From positions 62,001 through 126,000 of the forward strand of contig NZ_JACOFX010000015.1 in assembly GCF_014284125.1 (NCBI RefSeq): 64,000 bases of DNA. Reading direction: 5' to 3'. The translations under genes were made by a program, and so were the position numbers. Positions 25,942 to 35,487 of this stretch are shown here, one piece after another (the first letter of the stretch is position 1; the number at the start of each line of letters is the position of its first letter). The stretch comes from Undibacterium umbellatum. GTDB lineage: Bacteria > Pseudomonadota > Gammaproteobacteria > Burkholderiales > Burkholderiaceae_D. A model generated the notes under the pieces. The model did not search any database and was not told the DNA's origin. It saw nothing but the letters and a program-made list of their open reading frames with translations.

Positions 25942-28809
25942 ATGGTAGAAAAAATGTTGGCCCGATCAGTACGCATGATGTTTGTTGGCGGTTTTGCGGT
26001 CGGTGCGGGATTGCTGGCACAACCAGCGATGTCGCAAGACGCAGTACAGAAAGTGGAAATTACCGGTTCCTCGATTAAAAGGATTGCACAAGAAGGCGCA
26101 TTGCCTGTGCAAACCCTGAGCCGTAAAGACATAGAGCAAAGTGGTGTGAACAATGTGGCCGACCTGGTCGCTGCCTTACCAGCCATGCAAGGTTTTATTA
26201 CTGCGTCGGCATCGGTCAACGGTGGCGGTGCTGGTCGTCAGTCTGCCTCCATTCACGCCATTGGCACTGACTATACATTGGTACTGTTGAATGGTCGCCG
26301 TATGGCACCGTATGGCACAGGTAGTGCAGTCAATCTGGGCAGCATTCCTTTGTCCGCAGTTGAGCGCGTCGAAATTCTGACCGATGGTGCTTCCACCCTG
26401 TATGGTTCAGATGCGATTGCCGGTGTTATCAACTTCATCCTGAAAAAGAATCAGACAGACCTGAATGTAGAAGCCACCCTGACCAGCCCTCAACAAAAAG
26501 GGGGCCGCAGTAGCAACTTCTCTATTTCCAAAGGTTTTGGTGATCCAGATAAAGATGGTTTCAATGTCTTGCTCGCCTATAGCCATGATGAGCAAAAACC
26601 CCTGGAAGCATCGCAACGCGAGTTTTCCAAATCAGGTGTCTTGAGATTTATGAAAGATGGCAAGCATTTTGCCACCTGGCAAACCAGTATCAATTCCATC
26701 CCGGCAAATGCTGACATCTATGATTCCCTGGGCAATAATGCGACTTTTTCCGTCGATCTGGTGAATACTGGCAAATGTAACGGTCCTAACACTTTCGAGC
26801 GTGGCGGCGTGTGTCGCTATGACTATGCTTCTACCGTCCAACTCCTGCCAGAGTTGAAGCGCGATAGCTTCTTTGCATCAGGTAATTTGAAATTGGGCAA
26901 GGACACAACTTTGTTTGGTGAACTGGTCATGTCCAACTTCTCCAACAAGGCACGTTATGCAGCGCCAGCCCAGCCTTTGACTACTTTCAGTACCGATCCG
27001 GTCACTGGCCAAAAAGTCGTCAACCCGAATTACATTGGTGCTTACAACAAATCGGTAGTACCACTGTTGGCGGGGCAAGGAATCAACCCCAATGACGTGA
27101 CTGATGCCTTCTTCTATTTCCGCGCGCGTGATGCGGGCGGTCGCGCAGATGATTACCAGACCGAAGCCCGTCATCTGGTACTGGGTCTGGACAGCAATTA
27201 CATGGGCTGGGATATGAGCGCCAGCTACACCCATTCTGAAAATACCGAGAAAGATGATGCGGTTTCCGGTTACATGAGCGCCAACCGCTTCGATGCATTG
27301 GTCAAATCGGGTGCTTACAATCCTTATATTGTGAATCAGAATGCCGCTTCCATCCTGGCACCTGCTGTATTGAAGGAAAACCTCAGCGTTACCAAATCCA
27401 AGATTGATGTACTGAAAGCCAACGCTTCAAGAGAATTGTTCGAAATGGCAGGCGGCAAGGCGCAACTGGGTCTGGGCGCAGACATGACCAAGCAGTCATT
27501 CGATGATGCACCGTCCGAACTGGTACAAGGTCCTGGTCCTCAGCACCCAGCCTGGACAGACGTGATCATCGGTGGAGCTACTGGCTCACAAGGCCTGGTT
27601 GCTTCTCGCAAGAGCTGGGGTACATTCGGCGAATTGCTGATGCCTGTCATCAAAAACATGGATGTTACAGCAGCTATCCGTTATGACAGTTATGACGCAG
27701 TCAAGAAAGACAACGTCAGCTACGACGTCAATGGCAACGCTTCCCAGCCTGGTACGCAAGGGATCGCTGTGTCCAAAGCAACGTATAAATTGTCTGCACG
27801 GTATCAGCCGATGCAAAATCTGATGTTGCGCGGTTCGTATGGCACTGGTTTCAAGGCACCGACACTGAACGATATTTCTGATCCATTGAAAAATGATGGT
27901 TCTTCCAATTTCTTCCCTTGCCCTATCACCAAAGCAACAGATCCACGCTTCCCATATTGCCGTGGTACGTCTGAATATGGTCTGTTGAAAAAAGGTAATC
28001 CAAGCACAGGCTCGGATGCTTTGAAAGCAGAAGAATCCAAACAGGCAGCCTTCGGTTTCCGCCTGGAACCAAGCAGCAACTTGTCTCTGGGTCTTGACTG
28101 GTGGGATGTAAAGCTGAAAAACCAGATTCAGAAGTTGTCTCAAGATTTGATTTTCACGACACCGGCACTGGCTGAGCAATATATCTCCCTGTACTATGAT
28201 CCTATCCAGAAATCCAAAGTTCTGGTGGCCAATCGTAGCCCGGTGAATCTGGCCAGCTCACGTTATTCTGGTCTTGACTGGGATGCAACTTTCAAATCTG
28301 CTACGCCTATCGGCAGACTGAACATGAACTGGTCAGGCACTTATATGCTGACAGCAGAAAAAGATGTACCGGGTGCCAAGGTAGAAAGCAGTCTGGGTCG
28401 CTTCGACTCCTACGATGATGTGACATTCCGTATCATTTCCAGACTGGTGACGTCCCTGAAAGTGTCCGAGCAATACACCCATAGCCTGACCATGAATTAC
28501 CGTTCTGGCTATCACGACAAAGTCGCCAAAGCGGGTGATGGCTATGTTCGCGCCGTGAATGCAGATGGTTCAGTTGGTGGTTTGGTCGATATGGAACGTG
28601 ATGTCAGCAACTACATGACGTTTGATTATCAATTGCAAGCCAAGCCTATCAAAAATCTGACAATTACTGGTGGTATCCGTAATCTGTTCAATGTAGACCC
28701 ACCATTCACTATCCGCAATACAGGTGGTGGTAATCAAGTTGGTTACGATGGTCGCTATACCGACCCTCTGGGCCGTACCTTCTACCTTACAGCTGCCTAT
28801 AAATATTGA
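25942..28809 (+). CDS. TonB-dependent outer-membrane receptor (955 aa)
   Basis: I start at ATG 25942, which gives a normal signal peptide (MVEKMLARSVRMMFVGGFAV to AMS-QDA); an in-frame TTG at 25852 would add 30 non-conserved residues. The mature start AVQKVEITGSSIKR is nearly identical to that of the upstream receptor. A plug (HAIGTDYTLVLLNGRRMAPYG and VERVEILTDGASTLYGSDAIAGVIN) and a 22-strand-type barrel follow, ending YLTAAYKY. Lys-rich and Cys-containing loops (FFPCPITKATDPRFPYC and its counterpart in the first receptor) suggest disulfide-stabilised extracellular loops. The two receptors are tandem paralogues with separate leaders and terminators, so each is probably expressed on its own. 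The ligand is unknown. Confidence 0.95.
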   Translation: MVEKMLARSVRMMFVGGFAVGAGLLAQPAMSQDAVQKVEITGSSIKRIAQEGALPVQTLSRKDIEQSGVNNVADLVAALPAMQGFITASASVNGGGAGRQSASIHAIGTDYTLVLLNGRRMAPYGTGSAVNLGSIPLSAVERVEILTDGASTLYGSDAIAGVINFILKKNQTDLNVEATLTSPQQKGGRSSNFSISKGFGDPDKDGFNVLLAYSHDEQKPLEASQREFSKSGVLRFMKDGKHFATWQTSINSIPANADIYDSLGNNATFSVDLVNTGKCNGPNTFERGGVCRYDYASTVQLLPELKRDSFFASGNLKLGKDTTLFGELVMSNFSNKARYAAPAQPLTTFSTDPVTGQKVVNPNYIGAYNKSVVPLLAGQGINPNDVTDAFFYFRARDAGGRADDYQTEARHLVLGLDSNYMGWDMSASYTHSENTEKDDAVSGYMSANRFDALVKSGAYNPYIVNQNAASILAPAVLKENLSVTKSKIDVLKANASRELFEMAGGKAQLGLGADMTKQSFDDAPSELVQGPGPQHPAWTDVIIGGATGSQGLVASRKSWGTFGELLMPVIKNMDVTAAIRYDSYDAVKKDNVSYDVNGNASQPGTQGIAVSKATYKLSARYQPMQNLMLRGSYGTGFKAPTLNDISDPLKNDGSSNFFPCPITKATDPRFPYCRGTSEYGLLKKGNPSTGSDALKAEESKQAAFGFRLEPSSNLSLGLDWWDVKLKNQIQKLSQDLIFTTPALAEQYISLYYDPIQKSKVLVANRSPVNLASSRYSGLDWDATFKSATPIGRLNMNWSGTYMLTAEKDVPGAKVESSLGRFDSYDDVTFRIISRLVTSLKVSEQYTHSLTMNYRSGYHDKVAKAGDGYVRAVNADGSVGGLVDMERDVSNYMTFDYQLQAKPIKNLTITGGIRNLFNVDPPFTIRNTGGGNQVGYDGRYTDPLGRTFYLTAAYKY

Positions 28810-28838
28810 TCATTTTGTTCATTATTTTATAAACAGAC

Positions 28839-28866
28839 AAAAAACCCGGACTCGTCCGGGTTTTTT
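28839..28866 (+). terminator. Rho-independent terminator after the second TonB receptor
   Basis: AAAAAACCCGGAC pairs perfectly with GTCCGGGTTTTTT around a two-base centre, 30 bp after the stop codon. Confidence 0.9.
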
Positions 28867-29365
28867 GTTAGAAATTATTTCAAATTTTTTAAATGAAACA
28901 TCAATTCTGAAAATATTTTTTCTTGCCCTATCCATAAGACCACTAGGCAATTTGATAAGAGAGTCATTTGCCAATAAAACGATATTGCCATGGAGAAATT
29001 GAAGAAAATGTGAACAAAATTTAGTCAGTCGCCAAGGCGGGCAAGTATAGTTTTTCTGCGTAAAAAACAGGCAAATTTGTTGAGCTGTATAAATGCAAAT
29101 AATTTCTTTCCCATCCCGCTTTGCTAGGGGGGAATACCAGTAAAAAGCCCTTGCTACTGAGCAAAAATCGAGTATATTTCTAACTTTGTTCCTTGCTTTT
29201 CCCTTGAATGACCAGCTTTTTTGCAATAAATGTATGCTTCGTCACGCATTTGTAAAAATAAGTGTCCTGGTGGCAATTAATGGTGCAGGGGCAAACAAGC
29301 AGAGTAGTATTTGTTAAGATTTTAGTTCTCTCCCTCTTCAACCTCTTTTCACACCAGTCACGCAA
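28867..29365. other. AT-rich intergenic region before the chemoreceptor gene
   Basis: Roughly 500 bp with no gene that I can support. I looked for a flagellar sigma-28 promoter (TAAA-N15-GCCGATAA) and did not find one. No hairpin of note is present. Confidence 0.4.
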
Positions 29366-31111
29366 ATGAATTTATCAAAAATGACAGTAAGTAATCGTCT
29401 AAGGCTGGGCTTTGCTCTGGTTTTAGCGTTTTTAATTGCCGTAACCGTTGTCGGCATTTCGAGAATGGCACAAATTCAGGGGCGTCTGGAAAAGATCGTC
29501 AATGTCAGCAATGCCGAGACTCGTCTGGCACTGGATATGCGTGCTGTGGTGTACGACCGCATGGTGTCGTTGCGCAATTTGACTTTGTTGAATGATGCGG
29601 CAGACATGGAACCAGAACTGAAAAAAATCGCTGAGCAAAGCAAGCAGTATGCTGCCGCAAATGAAAAATTGAGCAAGATGGCGAACGAAGAGGAAGCAAT
29701 TTCAGGTGAGAAAAAAAGCTTGCTTGGCAAGCTGAAGGAAGCAGAAACTGCCGCTGCTTCTTTGCCGGCCAAAGCCCAGGAACTGGGTTTGGCTAACAAT
29801 GCTGAAGCTGCCACAATTACGCTGATCAAAAAACTGCGTCCGGTACAGAAAAAATGGCTGGATACTCTGGATGAACTCGTCACGCTGGAAGATAAACTCA
29901 ATACACAGACTGCAGAAGAAGCCAGTGCTGCCTTCAAGGCAGCGACGACGCTGATGCTGACCCTGGGTGGCCTGGCCTTGGTGGCCGGCATATTTGCTGC
30001 CTTTGCGATTAGTCGCAGCTTGTTGAAACAGCTTGGTGGTGAGCCAGATTATGCAGCCAGCATTGCTGGTCAAATTGCTGCTGGCGATTTGACTTCACCT
30101 ATCGATTTGAAGTCTGGTGACACTAACAGCCTGTTGTTTGAAATGAAAAACATGCGTGACAGTCTGGTGAATATCGTTGCCCAAGTGCGTACCGGAACTG
30201 ACACGATAGCTACGGCATCCAGCGAAATCGCCACGGGTAATCTTGATCTGTCTTCCCGTACTGAACAGCAAGCCAGCTCTCTGGAAAAGACGACCTCGTC
30301 GATGAAAGAATTGACGACCACAGTTAAACAAAATGCCGATAATGCTCGTGAAGCCAATCAACTGGCTGCATCGGCATCTGAAGTGGCACGCCAGGGTGGT
30401 GTCGTGGTGGCCCAGGTGGTTGATACCATGGGTTCGATTAACGAATCTTCCAAGAAAATTGTCGATATCATCAGTGTGATTGATGGCATCGCTTTCCAGA
30501 CCAATATCCTGGCCCTGAATGCAGCGGTGGAAGCTGCCCGCGCCGGCGAGCAAGGCCGTGGCTTTGCCGTGGTTGCCGCTGAAGTCCGCAACCTGGCGCA
30601 ACGCAGTGCGGCGGCTGCCAAAGAAATCAAGACTTTGATCGGCACTTCGGTAGAAAAAGTCGAAGTCGGTACCAAGCTGGTTGGTCAGGCGGGTGTCACG
30701 ATAGACCAGGTCGTCTCCAGTGTGAAACATGTGACCGACATCATTGCCGAAATCAGTGCAGCCAGCCAGGAGCAAAGCGTGGGTATTGAGCACGTCAACC
30801 ATGCCATTATAGAAATGGATGGCGTGACCCAGCAAAATGCAGCTCTGGTGGAAGAAGCTGCTGCTGCCGCCCAAAGCTTGCAGGACCAGGCTGCCGAGTT
30901 GGCGAAAGTTGTCAGCGTCTTCAAACTGCATGCTGGTGAACGCACCCAGCAAATGCCTGCACAGCAGCTCGCGCCACGCCGTGTCGAACCGGTGGCCACA
31001 ATCAAATCTAAAGCGCGAGTTAATCAGGTAAAATCTTTGCCAGCTGCCAAAGCAGCACCCAGGAAAACTGCTGCCGCTGCCAATAGCAAGGATGAATGGG
31101 AAGAGTTCTGA
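29366..31111 (+). CDS. Methyl-accepting chemotaxis protein (Tar-like) with CheR-binding tail
   Basis: The 581-residue transmembrane chemoreceptor has a first membrane helix (about residues 11-32) and a periplasmic four-helix sensor domain up to about 190. The second membrane helix (about 195-215) is followed by HAMP with the LGGEPDY junction, and then a coiled signalling domain. The hairpin tip [33 protein letters not shown] is conserved. The last residues, DEWEEF, match the xWxxF-type pentapeptide that tethers the methyltransferase CheR and methylesterase CheB, so this should be a major, fully adaptable receptor. The ligand is probably a small molecule in the periplasm and cannot be specified. 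The gene is monocistronic, 120 bp before a TonB-domain gene. Confidence 0.94.
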   Translation: MNLSKMTVSNRLRLGFALVLAFLIAVTVVGISRMAQIQGRLEKIVNVSNAETRLALDMRAVVYDRMVSLRNLTLLNDAADMEPELKKIAEQSKQYAAANEKLSKMANEEEAISGEKKSLLGKLKEAETAAASLPAKAQELGLANNAEAATITLIKKLRPVQKKWLDTLDELVTLEDKLNTQTAEEASAAFKAATTLMLTLGGLALVAGIFAAFAISRSLLKQLGGEPDYAASIAGQIAAGDLTSPIDLKSGDTNSLLFEMKNMRDSLVNIVAQVRTGTDTIATASSEIATGNLDLSSRTEQQASSLEKTTSSMKELTTTVKQNADNAREANQLAASASEVARQGGVVVAQVVDTMGSINESSKKIVDIISVIDGIAFQTNILALNAAVEAARAGEQGRGFAVVAAEVRNLAQRSAAAAKEIKTLIGTSVEKVEVGTKLVGQAGVTIDQVVSSVKHVTDIIAEISAASQEQSVGIEHVNHAIIEMDGVTQQNAALVEEAAAAAQSLQDQAAELAKVVSVFKLHAGERTQQMPAQQLAPRRVEPVATIKSKARVNQVKSLPAAKAAPRKTAAAANSKDEWEEF

Positions 31112-31230
31112 CGCAATATTCAAGGCACTGCGCCTCAATGAAAAAGTAATGGCTGGTACGTAAAACGCAATTTGTTGCGAATAGTGTCTAGCCTTGAAAT
31201 CTGTTGGAAATTTTTTATACTGAATAGAAT

Positions 31231-31593
31231 ATGAATAAGAAGATCGCTATGAAACCTCAAATATCTATCCTTGTCTCATCGTTGTTACTGGCAGCCAGTG
31301 CTTCGGTCATGGCGGCCGACACTGCTCCGGTCATGGACAGTAAATCCTGTGAGCCACCTAAATATCCTAAAGCTGCCTTGATGAATGAGGAAACGGGTAC
31401 AGTATCGATGGGTTTTCTGGTCGGCGCAGATGGCAAAGTGGTTGATTCCAAAGTCGAGAAATCCAGTGGTTCCAAGAGCCTGGACAAAGCGGCATTGGGC
31501 GCCCTTAGTCAATGCAAGTTCAAGCCAGGTACCAAGGACGGCAAACCTGATCAAGTGTGGGCAAAAGTTGATTTTGTCTGGAAGCTTGAATAA
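31231..31593 (+). CDS. Free periplasmic TonB C-terminal-domain protein
   Basis: The 120-residue protein has a cleavable-looking signal peptide (ending SVMA-ADT) followed directly by one TonB C-terminal domain. Its segments are CEPPKYPKAALMNEETGTVSMGFLVGADGKVVDSKVEKSSG and the terminal ALSQCKFKPGTKDGKP. Classical TonB has an uncleaved membrane anchor and a Pro-rich spacer. Both are absent here, so this protein cannot transmit energy from ExbB/ExbD by itself. Two cysteines (in SKSCEPP and SQCKF) could form a disulfide in the periplasm. Starts at 31231 and 31249 are both possible. It is downstream of the chemoreceptor and closed by a strong terminator. Confidence 0.85.
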   Translation: MNKKIAMKPQISILVSSLLLAASASVMAADTAPVMDSKSCEPPKYPKAALMNEETGTVSMGFLVGADGKVVDSKVEKSSGSKSLDKAALGALSQCKFKPGTKDGKPDQVWAKVDFVWKLE

Positions 31594-31620
31594 CAACTGC
31601 TGGAATTTGATACATCAATG

Positions 31621-31652
31621 AAAAGAGGGGACATCATGTCCCCTCTTTTTTT
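31621..31652 (+). terminator. Rho-independent terminator after the TonB-domain gene
   Basis: AAAAGAGGGGACAT pairs with ATGTCCCCTCTTTT around a minimal loop and runs into further Ts. The A-rich left arm lets it also serve the convergent peptidase gene. Confidence 0.9.
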
Positions 31653-31729
31653 ACATCTGTCGCAAGTTGGCAAGCTGTGCTAATTGAATAGCGCAGTGCA
31701 GTTAGCCGGCAGTTTGTTCAATAAACCGG

Positions 31730-33895
31730 CTACTGTTTTTGCAAGCCACGTCGTATCAGCAAAGGTTCAATCTTTGGCTCGCGTCCACGGAAATTGCGGA
31801 AAGATTCCAGTGGGTCCATGCTGCCACCCTTGGACAATAATTGCTGGCGGAACCAGTCACCATTCTTGCGGTTCAGGCCACCGTTTTCCTTGAACCATTC
31901 CACACTTTCGGCATCCAGCACTTCACTCCACAGATAGGCATAGTAACCAGCTGAATAGCCACCGCCAAAGATGTGGGAGAAATAAGTACTGCGGTAGCGT
32001 GGTGGCACAGGCGCAAAGTCGACGCCTGCCTGTTTCAATGCCTCTGCTTCAAAGGCCAGCGCATCTTTTGGTATCTGCGCTGGAGTCAATTGATGCCAGC
32101 GCTGGTCTAGCAGGGATGCCGCCAGATATTCCGTTGTTGCAAAACCCTGATTGAATTTATTGGCTGCCGTGATTTTATCAACCAGACTTTGCGGTATCAC
32201 TTGAGTATTCTGATAGTGCTTGGCATAGTTCTTCAACACTTCTGGCCAGGTTGCCCACATCTCATTGACTTGTGAAGGATACTCAACAAAGTCTCGCGGT
32301 ACATTGGTGCCAGAAAAACGTGGATACTTCACATTCGAAAACAGGCCGTGCAGGGCATGACCAAATTCATGGAAAGCGGTGCGCACTTCATCAAAAGTCA
32401 GCAGGGTAGGCTGGCCTGCCGGTGGTTGCGGGATGTTGAGGTGATTGGCAATCACAGGCTTGGTACCAAACAGGCTGGATTGTTCTACATAGGCATTCAT
32501 CCAGGCACCGCCACGCTTGGTATCTCGGGCATACATGTCGGCAATGAACAGCGCCATACTCTTGCCATCAGTATCAAATATTTCATAGACCTTGACGCTG
32601 GGGTGATACACCGGCAAGTCAGTTCTTTCTTTGAAGGTGATGCCATACAGTTTGGTGGCGGCAAAGAAGACCCCGTTTTCCAATACATTCTTCAGCTCGA
32701 AATAGGGGCGCAACTGGCTGTCATCAAAACTGTATTTTGCCTTGCGCAATTGCTCGGTGTAAAAGGCCCAGTCCCATGCTGCCAGTTTGAAATTGCCTTG
32801 CTGGGCATCAATGATCTTTTGCAGCTCCGCGCCTTCTGCTCTTGCATTATTGACTGCTGCCGGCGCCAGTTCACTCAGCATCTTATTGACGGCGGTGGTG
32901 GTTTTGGCTGTTTCATCTTCCAGGCCGTAGGCTGCGTGGTTGGCATAACCGAGCAGTGTGGCCCGGTCAGCGCGCAGGCGTGCCAGGTCAATGGCGACCT
33001 GGCGGTTATCAAATTCACCGCCATGGCTGCCACGATTGACGGATGCCTCATGCAGGCGCTGACGCAGGGCACGATTTGCCAGGCTGGCTTCAAAGGGTTG
33101 GCCTGTGGTATTCATGAGTGGAATGACGAATTTATCTTTCAGACCGCGTGCCTTGGCAGCTTCGGCTGCGCTGGCGATTTCTTCTTCAGACAAACCCTGC
33201 AACTCAGCCTTGCTATCGACGACGATAGCCGAGGCATTGGTTTCTTTCAGCACATTCTGGTTGAACTTGGTGGACAGGCTGGCCAATTGGGCATTCAGGC
33301 TCTTCAGTTTTTGCTTGTCCTTGTCACCCAGTTTGGCACCAGCGCGCACAAAGTCTGTGTAATAGCGTTCCAGCAAACGCTGGGATTCTGCATCCAGCTT
33401 GAGTGCTTGGCGAACTTCATATAATTTACTGATGCGCTGGAACAGGCGTGCATTCAAGAAAATCTGGTCCTGATGCGCTGCCAGTTTTGGTGCCAGGTCG
33501 CGTGACAGGGATTCCAGTGTGGGGTTGGTATTGGCAGCAGTCAGGCTGAAAAATACCGTGGAGACACGGTTCAGCATCTGGCCGGCACGTTCCATCGCGA
33601 TGACGGTATTTTCAAAAGTAGGTGCCGCAGGATTGTTGGCAATCGCGACGATCTCCAGGCCATGCTGACGCATGCCCTCGCTAAAGGCTGGGGCGTAGTG
33701 CGTATTCTTGATCTGGTCAAAAGCCGGATACTGGTAAGCCAGTTTGCTGGCATGGGCAAAGGGATTGTCGACCAGTTTGCCAGCAGATTTTTGCTGGGTG
33801 ACGGCGCTGCCTGGTTCGGCAACAACAGGAGTGGCATAGCTGGCAGGATTGACCAGTGCCGTACCCAGCATGATGAGCAATAAATGTTTGTTCAT
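31730..33895 (-). CDS. dcp: Secreted M3-family peptidyl-dipeptidase (Dcp type)
   Basis: The 721-residue zinc peptidase has a signal peptide (about residues 1-21, ending SYA). Its zinc motif HEFGH lies near residue 510, followed by the third ligand region EYPSQVNEMWA, the standard thimet-oligopeptidase arrangement. The C-terminal GGGYSAGYYAYLWSEVLDAE block and its tyrosines form the substrate-binding wall of Dcp-type enzymes. These remove C-terminal dipeptides from oligopeptides. E. coli Dcp lacks a typical signal, whereas this one should be periplasmic. It fits the surrounding set of peptidases. It is convergent with the TonB-domain gene and separated from it by a terminator. Confidence 0.95.
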   Translation of the reverse strand: MNKHLLLIMLGTALVNPASYATPVVAEPGSAVTQQKSAGKLVDNPFAHASKLAYQYPAFDQIKNTHYAPAFSEGMRQHGLEIVAIANNPAAPTFENTVIAMERAGQMLNRVSTVFFSLTAANTNPTLESLSRDLAPKLAAHQDQIFLNARLFQRISKLYEVRQALKLDAESQRLLERYYTDFVRAGAKLGDKDKQKLKSLNAQLASLSTKFNQNVLKETNASAIVVDSKAELQGLSEEEIASAAEAAKARGLKDKFVIPLMNTTGQPFEASLANRALRQRLHEASVNRGSHGGEFDNRQVAIDLARLRADRATLLGYANHAAYGLEDETAKTTTAVNKMLSELAPAAVNNARAEGAELQKIIDAQQGNFKLAAWDWAFYTEQLRKAKYSFDDSQLRPYFELKNVLENGVFFAATKLYGITFKERTDLPVYHPSVKVYEIFDTDGKSMALFIADMYARDTKRGGAWMNAYVEQSSLFGTKPVIANHLNIPQPPAGQPTLLTFDEVRTAFHEFGHALHGLFSNVKYPRFSGTNVPRDFVEYPSQVNEMWATWPEVLKNYAKHYQNTQVIPQSLVDKITAANKFNQGFATTEYLAASLLDQRWHQLTPAQIPKDALAFEAEALKQAGVDFAPVPPRYRSTYFSHIFGGGYSAGYYAYLWSEVLDAESVEWFKENGGLNRKNGDWFRQQLLSKGGSMDPLESFRNFRGREPKIEPLLIRRGLQKQ

Positions 33896-33977
33896 GTAGT
33901 TTTACCAAAATCTTTGATCAAAAGGGAACCCAGTGTAGCAGACCATAGCAGGGAAATATCGTTCACTGCTGGCAAAA

Positions 33978-34002
33978 AAATAGCGCCAGGCAGGCGCTAT
34001 TT
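33978..34002 (-). terminator. Terminator of the MFS / small membrane protein operon
   Basis: AAATAGCGCC pairs with GGCGCTATTT around a 5-base loop. On the minus strand it is followed by a T run, 18 bp beyond the stop of the 45-residue gene. Confidence 0.8.
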
Positions 34003-34020
34003 CTTAATGTGAGTTCGTGC

Positions 34021-34158
34021 TCAGCAAATGACAAAGCGATTCGCCAGATCAAGTATGAAAGTCGGGCGCAAATAAGCCATGAAAACCAGGGCCAGCACCG
34101 TTGCCATGATTGCGGCCCAGAGCAGGCGCAGCAGTTTTTTGGAAAATGGTCTCGACAT
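34021..34158 (-). CDS. Small single-span membrane protein (45 aa)
   Basis: A 45-codon frame starts 7 bp after the stop of the MFS gene and ends just before a terminator. The product has a basic start (MSRPFSKKLLR), one hydrophobic helix at about residues 12-30 (LLWAAIMATVLALVFMAYL) and a polar tail (RPTFILDLANRFVIC) ending in Cys. The compact operon position, positive-inside topology and coding-like composition argue that it is real. I recognise no named family, although tails of the form RPxFxLDLANR occur in small membrane proteins of related bacteria as I remember them. A role as an accessory to the transporter is possible but only inferred from position. Confidence 0.7.
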   Translation of the reverse strand: MSRPFSKKLLRLLWAAIMATVLALVFMAYLRPTFILDLANRFVIC

Positions 34159-34165
34159 AAGTTAC

Positions 34166-35395
34166 TCAGGCGGTCGCCACGCGGGTGATGGGTTTTTCAC
34201 TGATGGGTAAATTCACCAGTGCGGCAAAGATACCCAGAGCCAGCACTATGCCCCACACCATATTATAGCTACCGGTTCTGGTATAGATATAACCACCCAG
34301 CCAGACGCCAATAAAGCTGCCGACCTGGTGCGAGAAAAATACAAAGCCCGACAGCATGGATAAATACTTGACGCCAAAGATTCCGGCGACCACACCGTTA
34401 GTGAGTGGCACGGTGGAGAGCCACAACAAGCCCAGCGCAGCAGCGAAGAGATATACGGAATATGGCGTCAGCGGTGCCAGCAAGAATAAGCCTATGACAA
34501 TGCTGCGCGCCAGATAGATCGCCGATAACAGATACGGTTTGGGAAACATGCCCCCCAGTTTGCCAGCATAGTAAGAACCAAAGATATTGAACAGACCGAT
34601 CAATGCCAGCGCATACACTGCCACACTGGGGTCCATGACACCCTTGTCTTTCAAATAGGCGGGCATGTGTACACCGATGAAAACCAGCTGGAAGCCGCAC
34701 ACGAAATAGCCTGCCACCAGCAGTAAAAAGGGTTTATAGGCAAAGGCTTCGCGTATGGCTTCCATGATGCTTTGCTGCGGGCCTGTGACTTGCTCCAGCG
34801 CTGGCTCACGAAGCTTCCAGGCCATGGGCAGCATCAGTACCACGACCAGGGCTGCCAGCACATAGAAAGCATTTTGCCAGCCTGCGTGGGCGATTAATTG
34901 CTGTTCTATCGGCATCATGATGAACTGGCCAAAAGAACCAGCCGCAGATGAAATACCAAAAGCCCAGGAGCGCTTTTCCAGTGGCGCAGTACGGCCTATG
35001 ATGCCGCTGACTGCACCAAACGAGGTACAGGCCAGCGCCGCACCGATCAAGATACCCGTCCCCAGGATGAACAGGCCAGACTGATTTACCATGGCCATCC
35101 ACAGCAGGCCGGCGGCATACAGAAAGGCACCGAGCACCATCATCTTCATCGTGCCTACGCGATCAATTACCATGCCCGCCAGCGGGCCAAACACGCCCCA
35201 CATCAGGTTTTGCAAAGCCATCGCCATGGAAAAGGTTTCCCTGGTCCAGCCATGTTCCTGCGAGATGGGTTGCATCCAGAAACCAAAACCATGCCTGACG
35301 CCCATGGACAAGGTGATAACGACACCGCTGGCCAGCAGCACGGTTTTCAGATCGGGGGCGCGTTGAGTAGTCATGGCGATAGATGCTTTGCTCAT
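34166..35395 (-). CDS. Major facilitator superfamily transporter
   Basis: From ATG 35395 the protein has 409 residues and about twelve membrane segments. An upstream TTG (35422) and a downstream ATG (35374) are alternatives. The first repeat carries the MFS loop 2-3 signature (GMVIDRVGTMKM). The start LASGVVITLSMGVRHGFGFWMQPIS resembles the oxalate/formate-antiporter and monocarboxylate-porter-like branch of MFS. The substrate is therefore perhaps an organic anion, at low confidence. A 45-residue membrane protein is encoded 7 bp downstream in the same transcript. The gene for a TPR-GAF histidine kinase lies 92 bp upstream on the same strand. Confidence 0.9.
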   Translation of the reverse strand: MSKASIAMTTQRAPDLKTVLLASGVVITLSMGVRHGFGFWMQPISQEHGWTRETFSMAMALQNLMWGVFGPLAGMVIDRVGTMKMMVLGAFLYAAGLLWMAMVNQSGLFILGTGILIGAALACTSFGAVSGIIGRTAPLEKRSWAFGISSAAGSFGQFIMMPIEQQLIAHAGWQNAFYVLAALVVVLMLPMAWKLREPALEQVTGPQQSIMEAIREAFAYKPFLLLVAGYFVCGFQLVFIGVHMPAYLKDKGVMDPSVAVYALALIGLFNIFGSYYAGKLGGMFPKPYLLSAIYLARSIVIGLFLLAPLTPYSVYLFAAALGLLWLSTVPLTNGVVAGIFGVKYLSMLSGFVFFSHQVGSFIGVWLGGYIYTRTGSYNMVWGIVLALGIFAALVNLPISEKPITRVATA

Positions 35396-35487
35396 TAAAA
35401 AATGAACTCTAGTGTATGCCAATCCTGGACGACATGTGGACTGCCCAAAACACCATGACGGTATGGTCTCTGGCGGCAGTCAAATAT

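Noticed and set aside
28867..29365. Possible flagellar sigma-28 promoter for the chemoreceptor
   Set aside because: No TAAA-N15-GCCGATAA-like pair could be found on the coding strand in this region; the same search before the Cache receptor also failed.
31703..31732. TAGCCGG/CCGGCTA inverted repeat at the end of the Dcp gene, considered as its terminator
   Set aside because: The loop is 16 bases, it overlaps the stop codon and no T run follows on the minus strand.
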